Source of the DNA: Bradysia coprophila
Taxonomy: Eukaryota > Arthropoda > Insecta > Diptera > Sciaridae
Direction: 5' to 3'
Length of the DNA stretch: 64,000 bases
Assembly (NCBI RefSeq): GCF_014529535.1
Contig: NW_023503293.1
Coordinates: forward strand, 4,606,741 to 4,670,740
Notes under the pieces: model-generated
The model's database searches: none
Seen by the model: only the letters and a program-made list of their open reading frames with translations
Told to the model about the DNA's origin: nothing
Translations under genes and position numbers: made by a program
Shown here: positions 49,401 through 59,544 of the stretch, piece by piece
How positions within the stretch are numbered: the stretch's first letter is position 1
Layout of the letters: every line of letters starts with the position of its first letter

Positions 49401-50411
49401 TTCTACCTCACCTGTACGTCCATATTTTGTGAGTTATCCCTCCGAAGCAACGGTTCGTCGAAGAAAATTATTTTTCATTTGAGTCCAATTTTCTTTATCG
49501 AACCGTCGCTAGACAGTGCACATTTCTTTGGTCTCTCATGAACTAAAATTTGTAACAGTCTGACATTGGAATTTGTTGCCGCGTTATAAAATAGAAGCTC
49601 TGGATACTACTGTTCAACGCATAAAAACCGAAGAGAGGCAAATTTGTATGATATTTCGTGCTGAAGATAAATCACTTGTCTTATCAGCGATGTTAAGTAT
49701 GATTTCCACTCAGCAAAAAGTACACCGTGAGAGACCACCGAGCTGTCTAGTAAACAAAGCAAAAATTGGAAAAATTCAATTTTGTCTCTCACACGGAGTA
49801 CTTTTTTGGTAAGTAGAAATCAAGCCTTAAGCTCTCCTAGGTTGATTCGGCTACAATTTGCTGCTATAGCTAGTGAATTATTGTTATCCTGGGTTGAACT
49901 GAACACAACAACCGTCATGCGTTTTTTTTTTAAATGGGCATCATTGACAATGTGATGAACGAATCGCATTATTACTTCTCCTCTTTCGATCTTTCCCCTC
50001 TTCAAAAGTGTTGTCTTTAAAAAATTATGCATCCCTGTCTCCCTCTCGGATAACTTCTGTAGTTATCTGACGCGATTAATATCATGGAATGTTCCATTCA
50101 CGTTTTTCCTGTTTGTGATATTAATTAATTGTTTTGTCTTATGACTCAATCCTTTTGTCCACTCTAACAAAATGTTTTTTTAAGAAATAACAATTCCTCG
50201 GACCAATTATGTATTTTTATCTAAACCAAGAAGCAATGAAAAGAAGAAATCGAAATTGTTTTTCTCAGTAAATTAATCAATTTCTTTTTTATTATTATAG
50301 AACCGTGAAGTGTCTGAACGATTAGAAGAATTGGAAACAGCCAACAATCACTTACTCAAACGATTAGACAAACTAAAAAATGCTAAAAGTGCTCTTCTAA
50401 AAGATCTCTGA
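34441..50411 (+). CDS. LRRFIP: LRRFIP coiled-coil protein (Flightless-I interacting), complete
   Basis: Using the first start, exons are 34441-34527, 46371-46649, 46721-47084, 47159-47308, 47383-47567 and 50301-50411; all phases close, giving 391 residues. The hallmark block [19 protein letters not shown] (start of exon 2) is the LRRFIP1/2 signature. Then comes a Ser-rich linker ([20 protein letters not shown]) and a long coiled coil from [10 protein letters not shown] through [19 protein letters not shown], ending [19 protein letters not shown]...LLKDL. Mammalian members bind Flightless-I and modulate TLR/Wnt signalling in the cytoplasm; a role in flies is inferred. The first intron is 11.8 kb and contains two further in-frame first exons. 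The donor at 47085 is the weak gttcgt. Confidence 0.93.
39912..40043 (+). CDS. LRRFIP: LRRFIP alternative first coding exon B
   Basis: ATG after a run of A, 44 codons ([20 protein letters not shown]...ANKGTWKS), then a gtaagt donor in phase 0, which joins in frame to exon 46371. The peptide is protein-like and not low complexity. An alternative promoter upstream is implied but not located. It could instead belong to an unrelated transcript. Confidence 0.55.
41484..41511. repeat. (GAT)n microsatellite
   Basis: About nine GAT units with one interruption, in the LRRFIP intron. Confidence 0.8.
44780..45346 (+). CDS. LRRFIP: LRRFIP alternative first coding exon C (acidic N-terminus)
   Basis: ATG after AAAA opens 189 codons rich in Asp, Ser, Asn and Glu ([40 protein letters not shown]), ending at a gtaggt donor in phase 0 that would join exon 46371 to give a 493-residue isoform. 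The acidic, Ser-rich peptide is probably disordered. Its length, good start context and matching phase argue for a real exon; no homolog was recognised. Confidence 0.65.
48075..48310. repeat. Element with four GAGTAGTGGTGCTC direct repeats
   Basis: GAGTAGTGGTGCTC or a close variant occurs at about 48152, 48185, 48219 and 48239, with irregular 20-40 bp spacing. The cluster is bracketed by inverted GACGCCGACTTG / GAAGTCGGCGCC, and further out by TGTAACTGT / ACAGTTACA. Probably a small transposon-like element with subterminal motifs. Confidence 0.5.
49692..49838 (+). mobile_element. MITE copy, same family as 3193-3350
   Basis: Ordered blocks match the reverse complement of 3193-3350 (see there), including GGAGTACTTTTTTGGTAAG near the right end. 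Internal CGTGAGAGA and TCTCTCACACGG are inverted relative to each other. Confidence 0.6.
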
Positions 50412-51016
50412 CCGGTATCATCATCGTTACTACCCCGACACAAATAATACATACTTCACACACAACACATCGCTTCTCTTTAAATTAATTACAAATAAAA
50501 ATTGAAAATGATTAGCGGAGAAACGAAGAGAAAGCAGGGAAAGCAGAGAGCGAAAGAAAAATCTAGATGTTTAGAGGTATAGAAATTGCTAGGAGATTTT
50601 TAGCTGCAAAATTATAAATTAATGAAAGGGCAAAGAGAAAAATTTAAGTAAAAAGCAGAAATTACTTTAACATCCGATTGTTGTGTAAAAAAAAAATATT
50701 TAAAAAAATATGAAAATGAAACGAAAATCGAGTCTATGTAAAATTGATGGTGGTTTTGTTTTTCATTTATTTTTCGAAAATTATATTTATGCATAGAACA
50801 TTTTTGAAAGTATAAAAACTATTTGTAACACACACACTCACCCACAACAAATCAAATATCCCTTCCTGAGAATCCTCTCCATTATGATAAGCAAAATGAA
50901 AGAATGAAACTGCTACATATATGGAAACGAAAAGAATATATAACAAACGCCATATTTGTATATGTAGGACCGTAGTTTGTCGTTTATTGTAAAAAATAGA
51001 AGAAGACAGTTTAACA

Positions 51017-51022
51017 AATAAA
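51017..51022 (+). terminator. Candidate LRRFIP poly(A) signal
   Basis: AATAAA about 605 bp after the LRRFIP stop; the intervening A-rich sequence reads as a typical 3' UTR. Confidence 0.45.
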
Positions 51023-51716
51023 GAGAAAGAAAGAAAAAATATTAAAAAATGTAAAATTAAAAATTAAATTAAATTAATAAAAAAATAATCCGAAATAACA
51101 AGATGATGTAGAAGAAAAAGAGGAATAGAACAGTGAACCGCGTCCCGTTGAATCCTACATAAGATCACGGCTTTAAACCGTTGTCAAATTATCACACTAC
51201 CTGATACGAAAAAAAGCATGACGATTTCTCTATTCGAGCACTACAAAGGCCCCAACGAGGGTAAGTCTAGTGTGTGTCTTCACCTTTCAGTGACTATTTT
51301 TGAGAAAACATTTTTTTCAATTATCGCACAGGTTTCCCAATTTTCCTAAATTTTCCCATTTTTTTTGGTTGCAAAATTAAGGAAAATATGGGAAAATTCA
51401 AAAAATAATAGGAAATGTTGTCCCAAAAAATAGTCTCTGCCCTTCACACATTCTAGAAATTCCAAATTATTGCCAACTTCATGTTGAAACTTAAATCACT
51501 ACCTTTTTTTGACACCAATTTAACACCCTCATTCAATTGTAAAAGTCGTAGAATAATGACATAATGACTGTGAATGATTACTTAAAAAAGTCGGGTTTCT
51601 ATGATTAAAGTAATCAAAACATTTACCGATTTTTTGTTGTAAAACAATTTGTGGTAAGTTAGCATTTGGAACAACACCATTTCGCAACTAGTTGAATAAT
51701 AGTTATTTATAGAACC

Positions 51717-51823
51717 GAGTGATAAATGCTTTTTTAGGCACTAGATGTGAAGATTGTCACTCGAGGCCGTAGGCCACGTGTGACAATACACACCGTGTGC
51801 CGAAAAAAGAATTTATCATCGAG
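51717..51823. repeat. 107-bp inverted-repeat element
   Basis: GAGTGATAAATGCTTTTTTA with GGCAC pairs with the inverted GTGTGCCGAAAAAAG at 51795-51823. The inner GATTGTCACTCGAGGCC also folds on its surroundings (GTGTGACAAT). Confidence 0.6.
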
Positions 51824-52575
51824 TTGTATACAACGTTTTTCGCAATAAAGGCAACGAAAAGTCCTACTTTTCGTCACTTGTTGCGAAAATTACTATTTCG
51901 TGCCTGCGTTGTGAAAGATATTTTCCGTGTCTGGTAATGGAATAATATGGCATACGTTTCAAACTGTGTCCTTATGCGAGATTCAAAATGCCATGCCGTG
52001 GGCACCGGTCTAAAAGTCGATGATGTAGAAGAGGAATTCGATGATGTAGATGAAAAAGAAGTCGATGACGAAGAAGAATTTTTTGTCTTACCTAAAATAA
52101 CTCATTATAATTGAAAACAGGTCTGTTAATTATGTTGTCTCTTATTTATCTTATTTTGCTCCAAAACATTTTTTTTTTATTTTTAAAATAATATAATTAA
52201 ATTTACAAAAAAAAATCATTATTATTATATCTCTATTAAAATATTATTATTGACCGCGTATAAAACAAACAAACAAAAAAAAATGGAAGAAATTAAAATA
52301 AATTATTTAAAAACTAAAAACACAAAATAAAAACAACAACAAAAATGCACTTTTTAGATAAAAAAAAATAAATTGAGAAAGAAAAACAAAACTTTTTTAT
52401 AACAACAACAACCACATCAGCGAAAAAAAGAAGAAGACATAAACCTCCACACCAAGACCACATTCAATTAATCAAATTTGTCAAATTCACCCCTAAACAA
52501 ATTGCAAGAGTATCATCAAGAGGGATTCTTCTGAAAAACAGGCTTCTTGTGTGGCTAGTGTGAGGTGATCAAAAA

Positions 52576-53004
52576 CCGAAAACATGCACTTTTTTTTACA
52601 AAAATTCTCAAGTTACACGAGCCGTACTATGTCGTGTGGGGTGTCATTAGAAAGGTAGTTGCATGTTCTTTCGAGCAAACAGGGTCTTGTTGGGTCTAAA
52701 ATTCATCCAAACTGAGATATGTGCAGTTGAAATTTTCAACAGAAAAAAAAATGAAAACATGCACTTTCCTTACAGAAATTGTTCGAGGTACACGAAACGT
52801 ACATGGCTTGTGGCAGCATTTACGATGAATTATGTGAAGTTGAAATGTTTAAGTGCTTATATTGCATCGTAGATGCTACCAAACTTCCGTAAGCTCTACT
52901 TCTCCTGAAAGTACATGCAATTACCTTTCAAATGACACCCCACACGACCATACGTACGTTTCATGTACCTCGAGAAATTTCTGTAAGAAAAGTGTAAATT
53001 TTCA
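52576..53004. mobile_element. Element with about 100-bp diverged terminal inverted repeats
   Basis: The left arm (52576-52678) and right arm (52905-53004, inverted) share CATGCA, GTCGTGTGGGGTGTCATT, GAAAGGTA and GTACACGA-like blocks. A third partial copy (ACATGCACTTTCCTTACAGA) lies inside at 52753-52810. Non-coding. Confidence 0.6.
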
Positions 53005-53639
53005 GGCTTTCATCGGACATTCTGAGATTTTATCTGAGGTTGCAGACAACGCTTTTACTCCCAAGTGACCACCGGAATGACTGACGCATTTGCGATATTA
53101 TTTTCATTTCTGTGGAGTTTTGCGAGTAAAATTGTGCATTACGTAGGTATTCCCACTCGTCAAAATGGAACTTTAGAAGGCAGCATTTTACGTACGAATT
53201 TGATATGAAAGAAACGAATGTAAAGCACATTTACATTGTCAAAACACGTAAAGTAGATGTAAAGTTTTCACTCGTCATAATCAAAATATCAAAACAGGGC
53301 CGTACTCTACTATACTAGGCCAGACCTATTTTCATGAAATTGATTCTTGAAAATTTTCGAAATTGTTGACACTTTTTGAAATCCTAAAAAACGATGAAAA
53401 TTCTAAACTTTTCAAGAATTTTAAAAAAGTGAAATCTATGATAATTCTCGCATCTTCCCGAACCTCTTGAAAGTTTCCGAAAAGAAGTGCTAAAACTAGG
53501 CCCTGGTAAACGTATAGCACTTCAACGGTGCCTATAAGTATGCAAAAATAGAAAAGGTTCTAAATGGTGAGTCTCTTCCACATATCACTTTCGAGAAGAA
53601 GCGTCTTCCAATTGTCGACATCTGCAACTTTCATCAAGT

Positions 53640-53745
53640 TGTTTCGTCACAGTTTTGGAACGTATGACACCCGATTTCGTGGTGCTCGTAGATCATTCAG
53701 TGACCCAGTCACCAATGTAGGCGTCGATATCCTTGACCTTTATAG
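53640..53745 (+). pseudogene. Fragment of the nucleotidyltransferase gene (copy 1)
   Basis: About 35 codons match residues 137-160 of the intact gene at 58 kb (RFRGARRSFSDPVTNVGVDIL). Coding sense is then lost. Nothing corresponding to the GG...DxD catalytic segment is present. It is a decayed, truncated copy, in the same orientation as the intact gene. Confidence 0.8.
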
Positions 53746-53834
53746 TACTTCCAAAATAACTGATATTGTTTTGGGCGACGCAAAAGTTTTATCAACAAAA
53801 AATTGACCCACAAATTTTTATAAAGTAAGTTTTA

Positions 53835-53976
53835 CAAACAAAAAAATTGCGTCACAAGTGGCAGATGATTTGGCTTTTCTGTTTGAATTCCATTCTTTCA
53901 GGACATATTTTAACCATTTTCCTAATAGTAGTTTCCTCATTATCTGCCACTTGTGACATAATTTTTTTTGTTTTTA
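53835..53976. mobile_element. MITE between the two nucleotidyltransferase fragments
   Basis: Terminal inverted repeats of about 32 bp: AAAAAAATTGCGTCACAAGT with GGCAGAT at the left, ATCTGCCACTTGTGACATAA at the right. 142 bp, non-coding. Confidence 0.75.
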
Positions 53977-54067
53977 AAATTTTCTTTCTAAATTTATTGT
54001 CAATTTTTTGCGTCACCCTCATCGATATCAGTTATTTTGTAAGTAAGATAAAAGATTTGCATTACAT

Positions 54068-54530
54068 TTGCCCTTCAGGGTTTTTTGAACTACAAGGATA
54101 TCGATGCCTACATTGGTGACTGGGTCACGGAATGATCTACGAGCACCACAAAATCGGGGAGCCAGTTTCGTATTAAATTCATTCAGATTTTCTTTTATTA
54201 ACAAAACATCCATAGACATTTTAGACGAATACCCCAAGAACTGCATAATCGATCCCATTCATGTCTAGCTGTTTGCATAGCTTCCTGGCTGTAGATACGA
54301 GCGCAAACGTAGCACCATCCTGTAAAGGCCTCTTCTTAATGTTATAGTCAATGGACGAATTCGCTTTATGAATGTTTTCGATAATTATGCTCCTGAGAAC
54401 TGAGCCAGAAAGGGTTGGTCGATCGAATGCGGGATAAGATTTTCCACGAATACTTCCCTTGTTCAATGGTAACATTTTCAACAAGCCATGTAAAGAAATT
54501 ACATGACTAGGCATCAAAATGAAAAGTTTC
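54068..54530 (-). pseudogene. Broken nucleotidyltransferase gene (copy 2)
   Basis: On minus, LLKMLPLNKGSIRGKSYPAF...LCKQLDMNGIDYAVLG follows the intact gene closely. The GG motif is then damaged (LGVFV) and a stop follows. A deletion removes most of the segment before MDVLLIKENL, and a second small deletion lies before APRFCGARRSFRDPVTNV. Homology ends near 54068 just after VDILVV. The catalytic core is destroyed, so it is a pseudogene. It is inverted relative to copy 1 and to the intact gene. Confidence 0.85.
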
Positions 54531-54611
54531 GTTTTTCGGCTACGCCTCGGATTAACAAAATTCACACGAAAACTCTACTTTACATCTTTTTATCACTAGT
54601 CATGTAATAGT
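54497..54611. mobile_element. MITE with TTACATGACTAG ends
   Basis: TTACATGACTAG at the left and CTAGTCATGTAA at the right, 115 bp. Its interior (CCTCGGATTAACAAAATTCACACG with AAAACTCTAC) matches, inverted, the interior of 54772-54905. It abuts the 5' end of nucleotidyltransferase copy 2. Confidence 0.65.
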
Positions 54612-54771
54612 TGTTTATGCCACTCAGCTTCATAATGTGCAAAATTTGCAAACTTTAGATGACTGTGTGGCATAAAACGTTGTAACGTTGTACGGCCTCG
54701 TGTCATAATTACACATCTAGAGCCTAATAAAGTACAACACACTCGATGTCATAAATAACTATTACACAACA

Positions 54772-54905
54772 GGAGACAAAAAGTTGAAAAGTAGAGTTTT
54801 GGTGTGAATTTTATTGATCCGAGGCGAGGCCGAGGTCAAGTCAATAAACACATGAAAACGAGACTTTTCAACTTTTATCCCGAGTTATGTAATGGATTTT
54901 ACATG
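54772..54905. mobile_element. Related MITE, second copy
   Basis: Shares about 55 bp (AAGTAGAGTTTTGGTGTGAA and GATCCGAGGCG) with 54535-54592 in inverted orientation. Its ends resemble GACAAAAAGTTGAAAAG and CTTTTCAACTTTTATCCCG, inverted to each other. Confidence 0.6.
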
Positions 54906-55013
54906 CTTTTGAAACCTAAACCAAATTTCTTGTTTTCCCTAGGTGTGTAATAAGGTCAGCTATCAATAATTACTTGTTTGTAGAATAAAAATCTAACAGC
55001 TGTCTCTTATAAA

Positions 55014-56056
55014 CGAGCCGTCAGAACAGTCGGAGCGTTTGCTGCGACTGAGCCCCGTACAAACCCGTACATCTATTGCGCACGTGACCCTACTTCGTCC
55101 GTCGCCCTACTCTTACCGTAAGCCTATTGCGCCCGTAAACGTCGTAAAATTCTTAAAAATTGCGCATAGCGCAATTACGAAGCCCCGTACGACGTTCCTT
55201 TCAAAAGTAACACAAACTACACTTCCCACTGATCAGTGATTTTGGAATTATCATTTTCACCTATTTATATTGATTTTACAAAAATCCAAAATGGCGGCCG
55301 ACGGTCATTTTGTTAGGAGGTGGAAAGTACAACGGCTGCTTTACATTCATTAGTACCTTTCAAACAAAAAAAAAAATTCATGAAATTCGGTTAAATTTTA
55401 CTCGAGATATTAACAAAAAACACCACCTTCACTGTACGGCCGAGTAGCCACATATAAGCTCACTCCAAGAGACCTAGCTCACGCTCCGGTAAACCGAATT
55501 TCATAAAAAAAAAATTTCCCTGATTGGTACGGTCAATACCTATCTAATAAATCAAAATCCATCTAAATCCGTTCAAATTTGACTAACCTACAAGCAAAAA
55601 CGGATTGCCGCCCTGTACCTAGTTCACACCAAGGGGTCTAACTCACGAGTCGGTCATCCATAAACTTTTTTTGTGTGGATAGGTATTGTAAAAACCTTTC
55701 ATTTGATGTATCACTTACAAGTGTAGCCTTCAAATGGCCAGAGAAATCTTTGGAAAACGTTAAAGCACTTATGGGGCCCCAGCTCTGGAGGGGTCGACCC
55801 AAAATCGCCCATCTTCGAACTTAGCCTCACTATTTCAACTACCTTTCAGGGAAAAAAAACATTTTGAAATCGGATTTGATTTACTCAAGATATCGACGTG
55901 ACAGACGGACAGACGGACAGACAAAATTTTTATTGCGGATTCGTTATCTATGAACATAGGCAAACACTTTGCCCTTACCGTCTCCTTCGAATTCCATCAA
56001 TTACACACGGCATCGTAATCCTATAAGCCCCTTCGTACTTCGTACGGGGCTAAAAA
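55014..56056 (-). mobile_element. 1-kb dispersed repeat, copy 2 (uninterrupted)
   Basis: Inverted relative to 13913-15275 and lacking the 302-bp insertion. It ends in GCCCCTTCGTACTTCGTACG with GGGGC, a near-perfect palindrome, and contains TTGCGCATAGCGCAATTACG and GACAGACGGACAGACGGAC. No coding frame. Confidence 0.7.
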
Positions 56057-56582
56057 TCACAATTGTAACGACAGATGAGAGAGTTCAAGTATGCTGAGAA
56101 TAGAGTTCCTTTTTGGTCCACTTCGTTCGTTTAATTTCTATTGATGTTCTGTTTTGTCTAGTTATTTTCGAATAGGAAATCTTTTCATCTTTCTTTTTTA
56201 ACTAGAGTTCAAAGTGAATTACTTAATGTACAAACATCAAAATGAAATACCGCTAACGAACTAACAAACCGCAAGATCACCTTGGATTCATTTTCACCAG
56301 AGTTCGTTGATACTGTTCAATAAAACAAAACAAATTTGCCGAAGACTGGTAGGCAAGAATATTGTGCTATTGTAAAGCGATATGCGAGACATTTTCTGAT
56401 TCATCTTTCCACATTGCTTTCTTAAAATCACACCAACGTTATTTTTTCATGTGTTGGTGCCGAAAGCGGGGGTTTTGCAGAAATTTTCTCAGGTTTTTAG
56501 CCCCTTACATGAAAAGTTGTATACGCATCTGGATGGTTGAATTTAGGCACTTTCGCTTGTCACCCTCACTTCGTTGGGGCTA

Positions 56583-57469
56583 CCAAGGTTCTGAAAGAAC
56601 AGGTTAAGACATTTTCGAGTTGATCACGAAGGCGGTGTAATTAAAATTTTCCTGTAGCGCCAACTAGGTCTGGAAAATTTTATATGACGATTTCAACTTA
56701 ACAAAAAAAAGTTTGTTTTCAAGTTGACTTTTCAAACAATATAAATGTCCGAATTGTCAAGATTTGTGTTTCACCCGCCTTCTTTCAGAACTACAACCCG
56801 TGAAATTGCTTAAAATCTATCGTCCACAACAGATATGTAAATAACTAATTAAGTCTAATTGCCGTCTCCACTCCATTGAATTGTCCAATTTTTACGAATA
56901 ATGTAGTCAAGATTTACTCGACTAGAGTTATAACAAGTTATTGCAGTATAAAAGCCGATAGAAGCGAAAACTCAGAATTAAATCGGAACAAAATGTGGAC
57001 TGATTTAATTAAAAGTTTTGGTTGGGTTTGAATAAAAAAACAAGGCATCAGAACAGTCGGAGCGTTTGCTGCGACTGAACCCCGCACGGCCCGTAATCTT
57101 GTTTCGTCCGTAAGCCGTAATACGCCCGGAACCCTAATACGTCTACAACTCTCTAATGCGTCTCTTACCAAAATGCTTCAGTAACCTCAAATGATACAAA
57201 AGCTAACAAAATCGGATGAGATTTACTCGATTTATGTGCAAAAAAACACTTAGGGCCGAGTAGCGGCCTCAGTCCACGGACCTAATTCTGGAAATTTTTC
57301 CACAGCACGCTATTTAGTGTGCAGGTACGTCTCAGATTTTACAAAATTTGGCGAAAAATGATTAATTTCACTTCATTTTTACCGATTTATATCGATTTTA
57401 ATAATATTCAATATGTCACCGCCTTCGTGATCAACTCAGAGTTCTTAACCTGTTCTTTTAGAACCTTGG
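56583..57469. mobile_element. 887-bp element with CAAGGTTCTGAAAGAAC-type ends
   Basis: Inverted ends at 56583-56638 and 57416-57469 pair through GTTGATCACGAAGGCGGTG, the same ends as the MITE at 23494-23739. The interior includes a diverged part-copy (57047-57300) of the 1-kb repeat, recognisable by CAGTCGGAGCGTTTGCTGCGAC. This looks like an element that received a nested insertion. Confidence 0.6.
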
Positions 57470-58035
57470 TTTTATCACCGGAAAACAGAGCGCAAATCAT
57501 GAAGTACTGAAAAAAGTTATGGCCCCTCTACCGGCCAACCGAGGTTTCCTTATATAACCAAGGAAAAACAAAATTGTGTTTAAATTCTTTCGTAACTATG
57601 ATAAACTTTTGATCGAACAAGTGGAAAAACAAGTGGCCACCGGCGAGATTCAATCGAAAGAATTTTTAACAAAAATATTAGTCTAGTCATTCAGCGTGGC
57701 AATGCAGCTAGTGTAATAGGGTCATACCGTTCAGATCATAAGTTTAATAAAGTTTTTTTATATTCTTTAATGTAAACTAACAATGTAAAAATAAAAGTTT
57801 TTGTTTTATCAATTATTTAAATCAACGCGGTTTTTTACTTGTCCGAAACTGTTCACTGAAAACGTCAATGCTCTCACACACGACGTTTAAAAGTTTTGTT
57901 TTCGTTTACAAAAACGGGTCACGCCAAAACAAAAACAAACGTTTAGGTCGATGGATAAGAACAAATAATTATTATGGCTTTCCGGTAGAATTCTTAATTC
58001 TCAAATGTCGCTTCTTTGATTGTTTCAGCATTGCC
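57470..58035. other. Region upstream of the nucleotidyltransferase gene
   Basis: No repeat assigned. The frame of the downstream gene stays open back to 57868 but that part has unusual composition. TTTGATTGTTTCAG at 58016-58028 resembles a splice acceptor, so an upstream non-coding exon is possible. Confidence 0.45.
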
Positions 58036-58812
58036 ATGAAACGTATGGCATCCATGCAAAGTTATTTCTATAAAAGTGATGGCTTGTTGAAAATGATATC
58101 GAACAAGGGAAGTATTCGTGGAAAATCGTATCCTCCATTCGATCGACCAACCCTTTCCGGCTCAGTTCTCAGGAGCATAATTGTCGAAAACATTCATAAA
58201 GCGTATTCGTCTATTGACGATAACATTGAGAAAAGGCTGTTGCAAGATGATGGTACGTTCGCGCTCATATCTACAGCCAGGAAGCTATGCAAACAGCTAG
58301 ACATGAATGGGATCGATTATGCAATTGTTGGGGGATTCGCCTTAAATGTCCATGGATTCAAAAGACAGACATTGGATGTGGATGTCTTGTTAACAAAAGA
58401 AAATCTGGATCAATTTAATGCGAAATTGGTGTACAATGGATTCGCTCCCCGATTTCGTGGTGCTCGTAGATCATTCCGTGACCCAGTCACCAATGTAGGC
58501 GTCGATATCCTTGTAGTTGGTGAGTTCCCTGGCGATGGCAAACAAAAAAATATTTCATATCCTGATCCCAGCACGACGAACGTAAATATTGATGGTGTGA
58601 AGATAATCAATCTGCATACGCTTATCAGCCTAAAATTGACAAAATATATATCATTGCCGCAGCAGCGGATGAGAGACCGTACTGACGTCAGTGGCTTGGT
58701 AAAAATCTTGTCAATGGACGAATCGTATGCGGTGAATTTGCCCAAAGACGTCGTGGATGAGTTTCTTAAAATAGTTGAAGAAGTTAAGTCTGAGATGGAT
58801 AATCTGGAATGA
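58036..58812 (+). CDS. Bacterial-type nucleotidyltransferase-fold protein, intact
   Basis: From ATG 58036 the product is 258 residues; an upstream in-frame ATG at 57868 would give 314. Seen in order: IRGKSYPPFDRPTLSGSVLR; a helical stretch; the nucleotidyltransferase signature YAIVGGFALNVHG (GG 99-100) then TLDVDVLL (D114, D116); FRGARRSFRDPVTNVGVDIL (D157, possible third acid); VGEFPGDGK; DPST...IDGVKIINLHTLISLKL (186-201); and RMRDRTDVSGLVK. This whole order matches a family of bacterial nucleotidyltransferase-like proteins I recall, related to the AbiEii/MNT fold, so horizontal transfer is likely. The substrate is unknown and I do not call it a toxin. No intron in the domain, no internal stop. 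Two broken copies lie at 53.6-54.5 kb. Confidence 0.75.
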   Translation: MKRMASMQSYFYKSDGLLKMISNKGSIRGKSYPPFDRPTLSGSVLRSIIVENIHKAYSSIDDNIEKRLLQDDGTFALISTARKLCKQLDMNGIDYAIVGGFALNVHGFKRQTLDVDVLLTKENLDQFNAKLVYNGFAPRFRGARRSFRDPVTNVGVDILVVGEFPGDGKQKNISYPDPSTTNVNIDGVKIINLHTLISLKLTKYISLPQQRMRDRTDVSGLVKILSMDESYAVNLPKDVVDEFLKIVEEVKSEMDNLE

Positions 58813-59334
58813 CGTGTCGTACATTTCTGGAAATTTGTCAGTATCTTGTTGAATATATAACAAAGAGCATATTTTCGTATGACATCTGCATCACTCCCAT
58901 CAGTAATATGGATTGAATGTTACATCGAAAAGTTTGCGGCCAAATTGACAAAAATCTTTTTAGCGATATACCAACGCACTTCAAGCAAAAATCCTTTGTG
59001 TGACAGCTGTCAAACAGAGTACTATTTTGTATGAAAAACGTTTCAAAATTTGTTTACAGTTCGAAAATTTGTAACGGGCTAATCGATGATATCGAATCTT
59101 CTCAAATTGAATTTCGTTTGGCCAAATATATTTGTGTATTGGGTCTGAAATGAATGTTAGGAGCTTCTTTCATTCACACACCGCCATTTCGATTCTTAAT
59201 ACTCCATTAGATTTGTTTCTGTAACCCATGTGTCCCACGAGAGAGTTAATACATGGGATTTTATATACTATCCCTGCTAAAGGATTTTAATTTCGCTTGC
59301 AAATTACTCGTAGCATATGCCTCTATCATTTTTT

Positions 59335-59544
59335 GTACTGTGTACTGTATACTGTGTACTGTGTACTGTATACTGTGTACTGTATACTGTGTACTGTATA
59401 CTGTATACTGTGTACTGTATACTGTGTACTGTATACTGTGTACTGTATACTGTGTACTGTATACTGTGTACTGTATACTGTGTACTGTGTACTGTATACT
59501 GTGTACTGTGTACTGTATACTGTGTACTGTGTACTGTATACTGT
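59335..59544 (+). repeat. 210-bp minisatellite of a 7-bp unit
   Basis: About 30 tandem copies of CTGTRTA, alternating irregularly between CTGTATA and CTGTGTA. It contains no stop in any frame, which creates several spurious open frames (YCVLYTVYC-like). Confidence 0.95.

Larger units (their letters stand above)
47568..50300. other. LRRFIP last intron
   Basis: 2.7-kb intron holding the 14-bp direct-repeat cluster at 48150-48252 and a MITE at 49692-49838. No other gene seen. Confidence 0.6.
51023..53600. other. Interval right of LRRFIP, repeats only
   Basis: No gene. It holds a hairpin element at 51717-51823, A-rich low-complexity DNA at 52140-52440 and an inverted-repeat element at 52576-53004. 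Open frames at 52663-53068 lie inside that element and are not credible genes. Confidence 0.55.

Noticed and set aside
52663-53068. Two small frames
   Set aside because: They lie wholly within the inverted-repeat element at 52576-53004 or its flank.
58036-58812. Calling the nucleotidyltransferase an AbiEii-type toxin
   Set aside because: Only the fold signature is shared; no antitoxin partner or toxin-specific feature is visible, so a neutral name was used.
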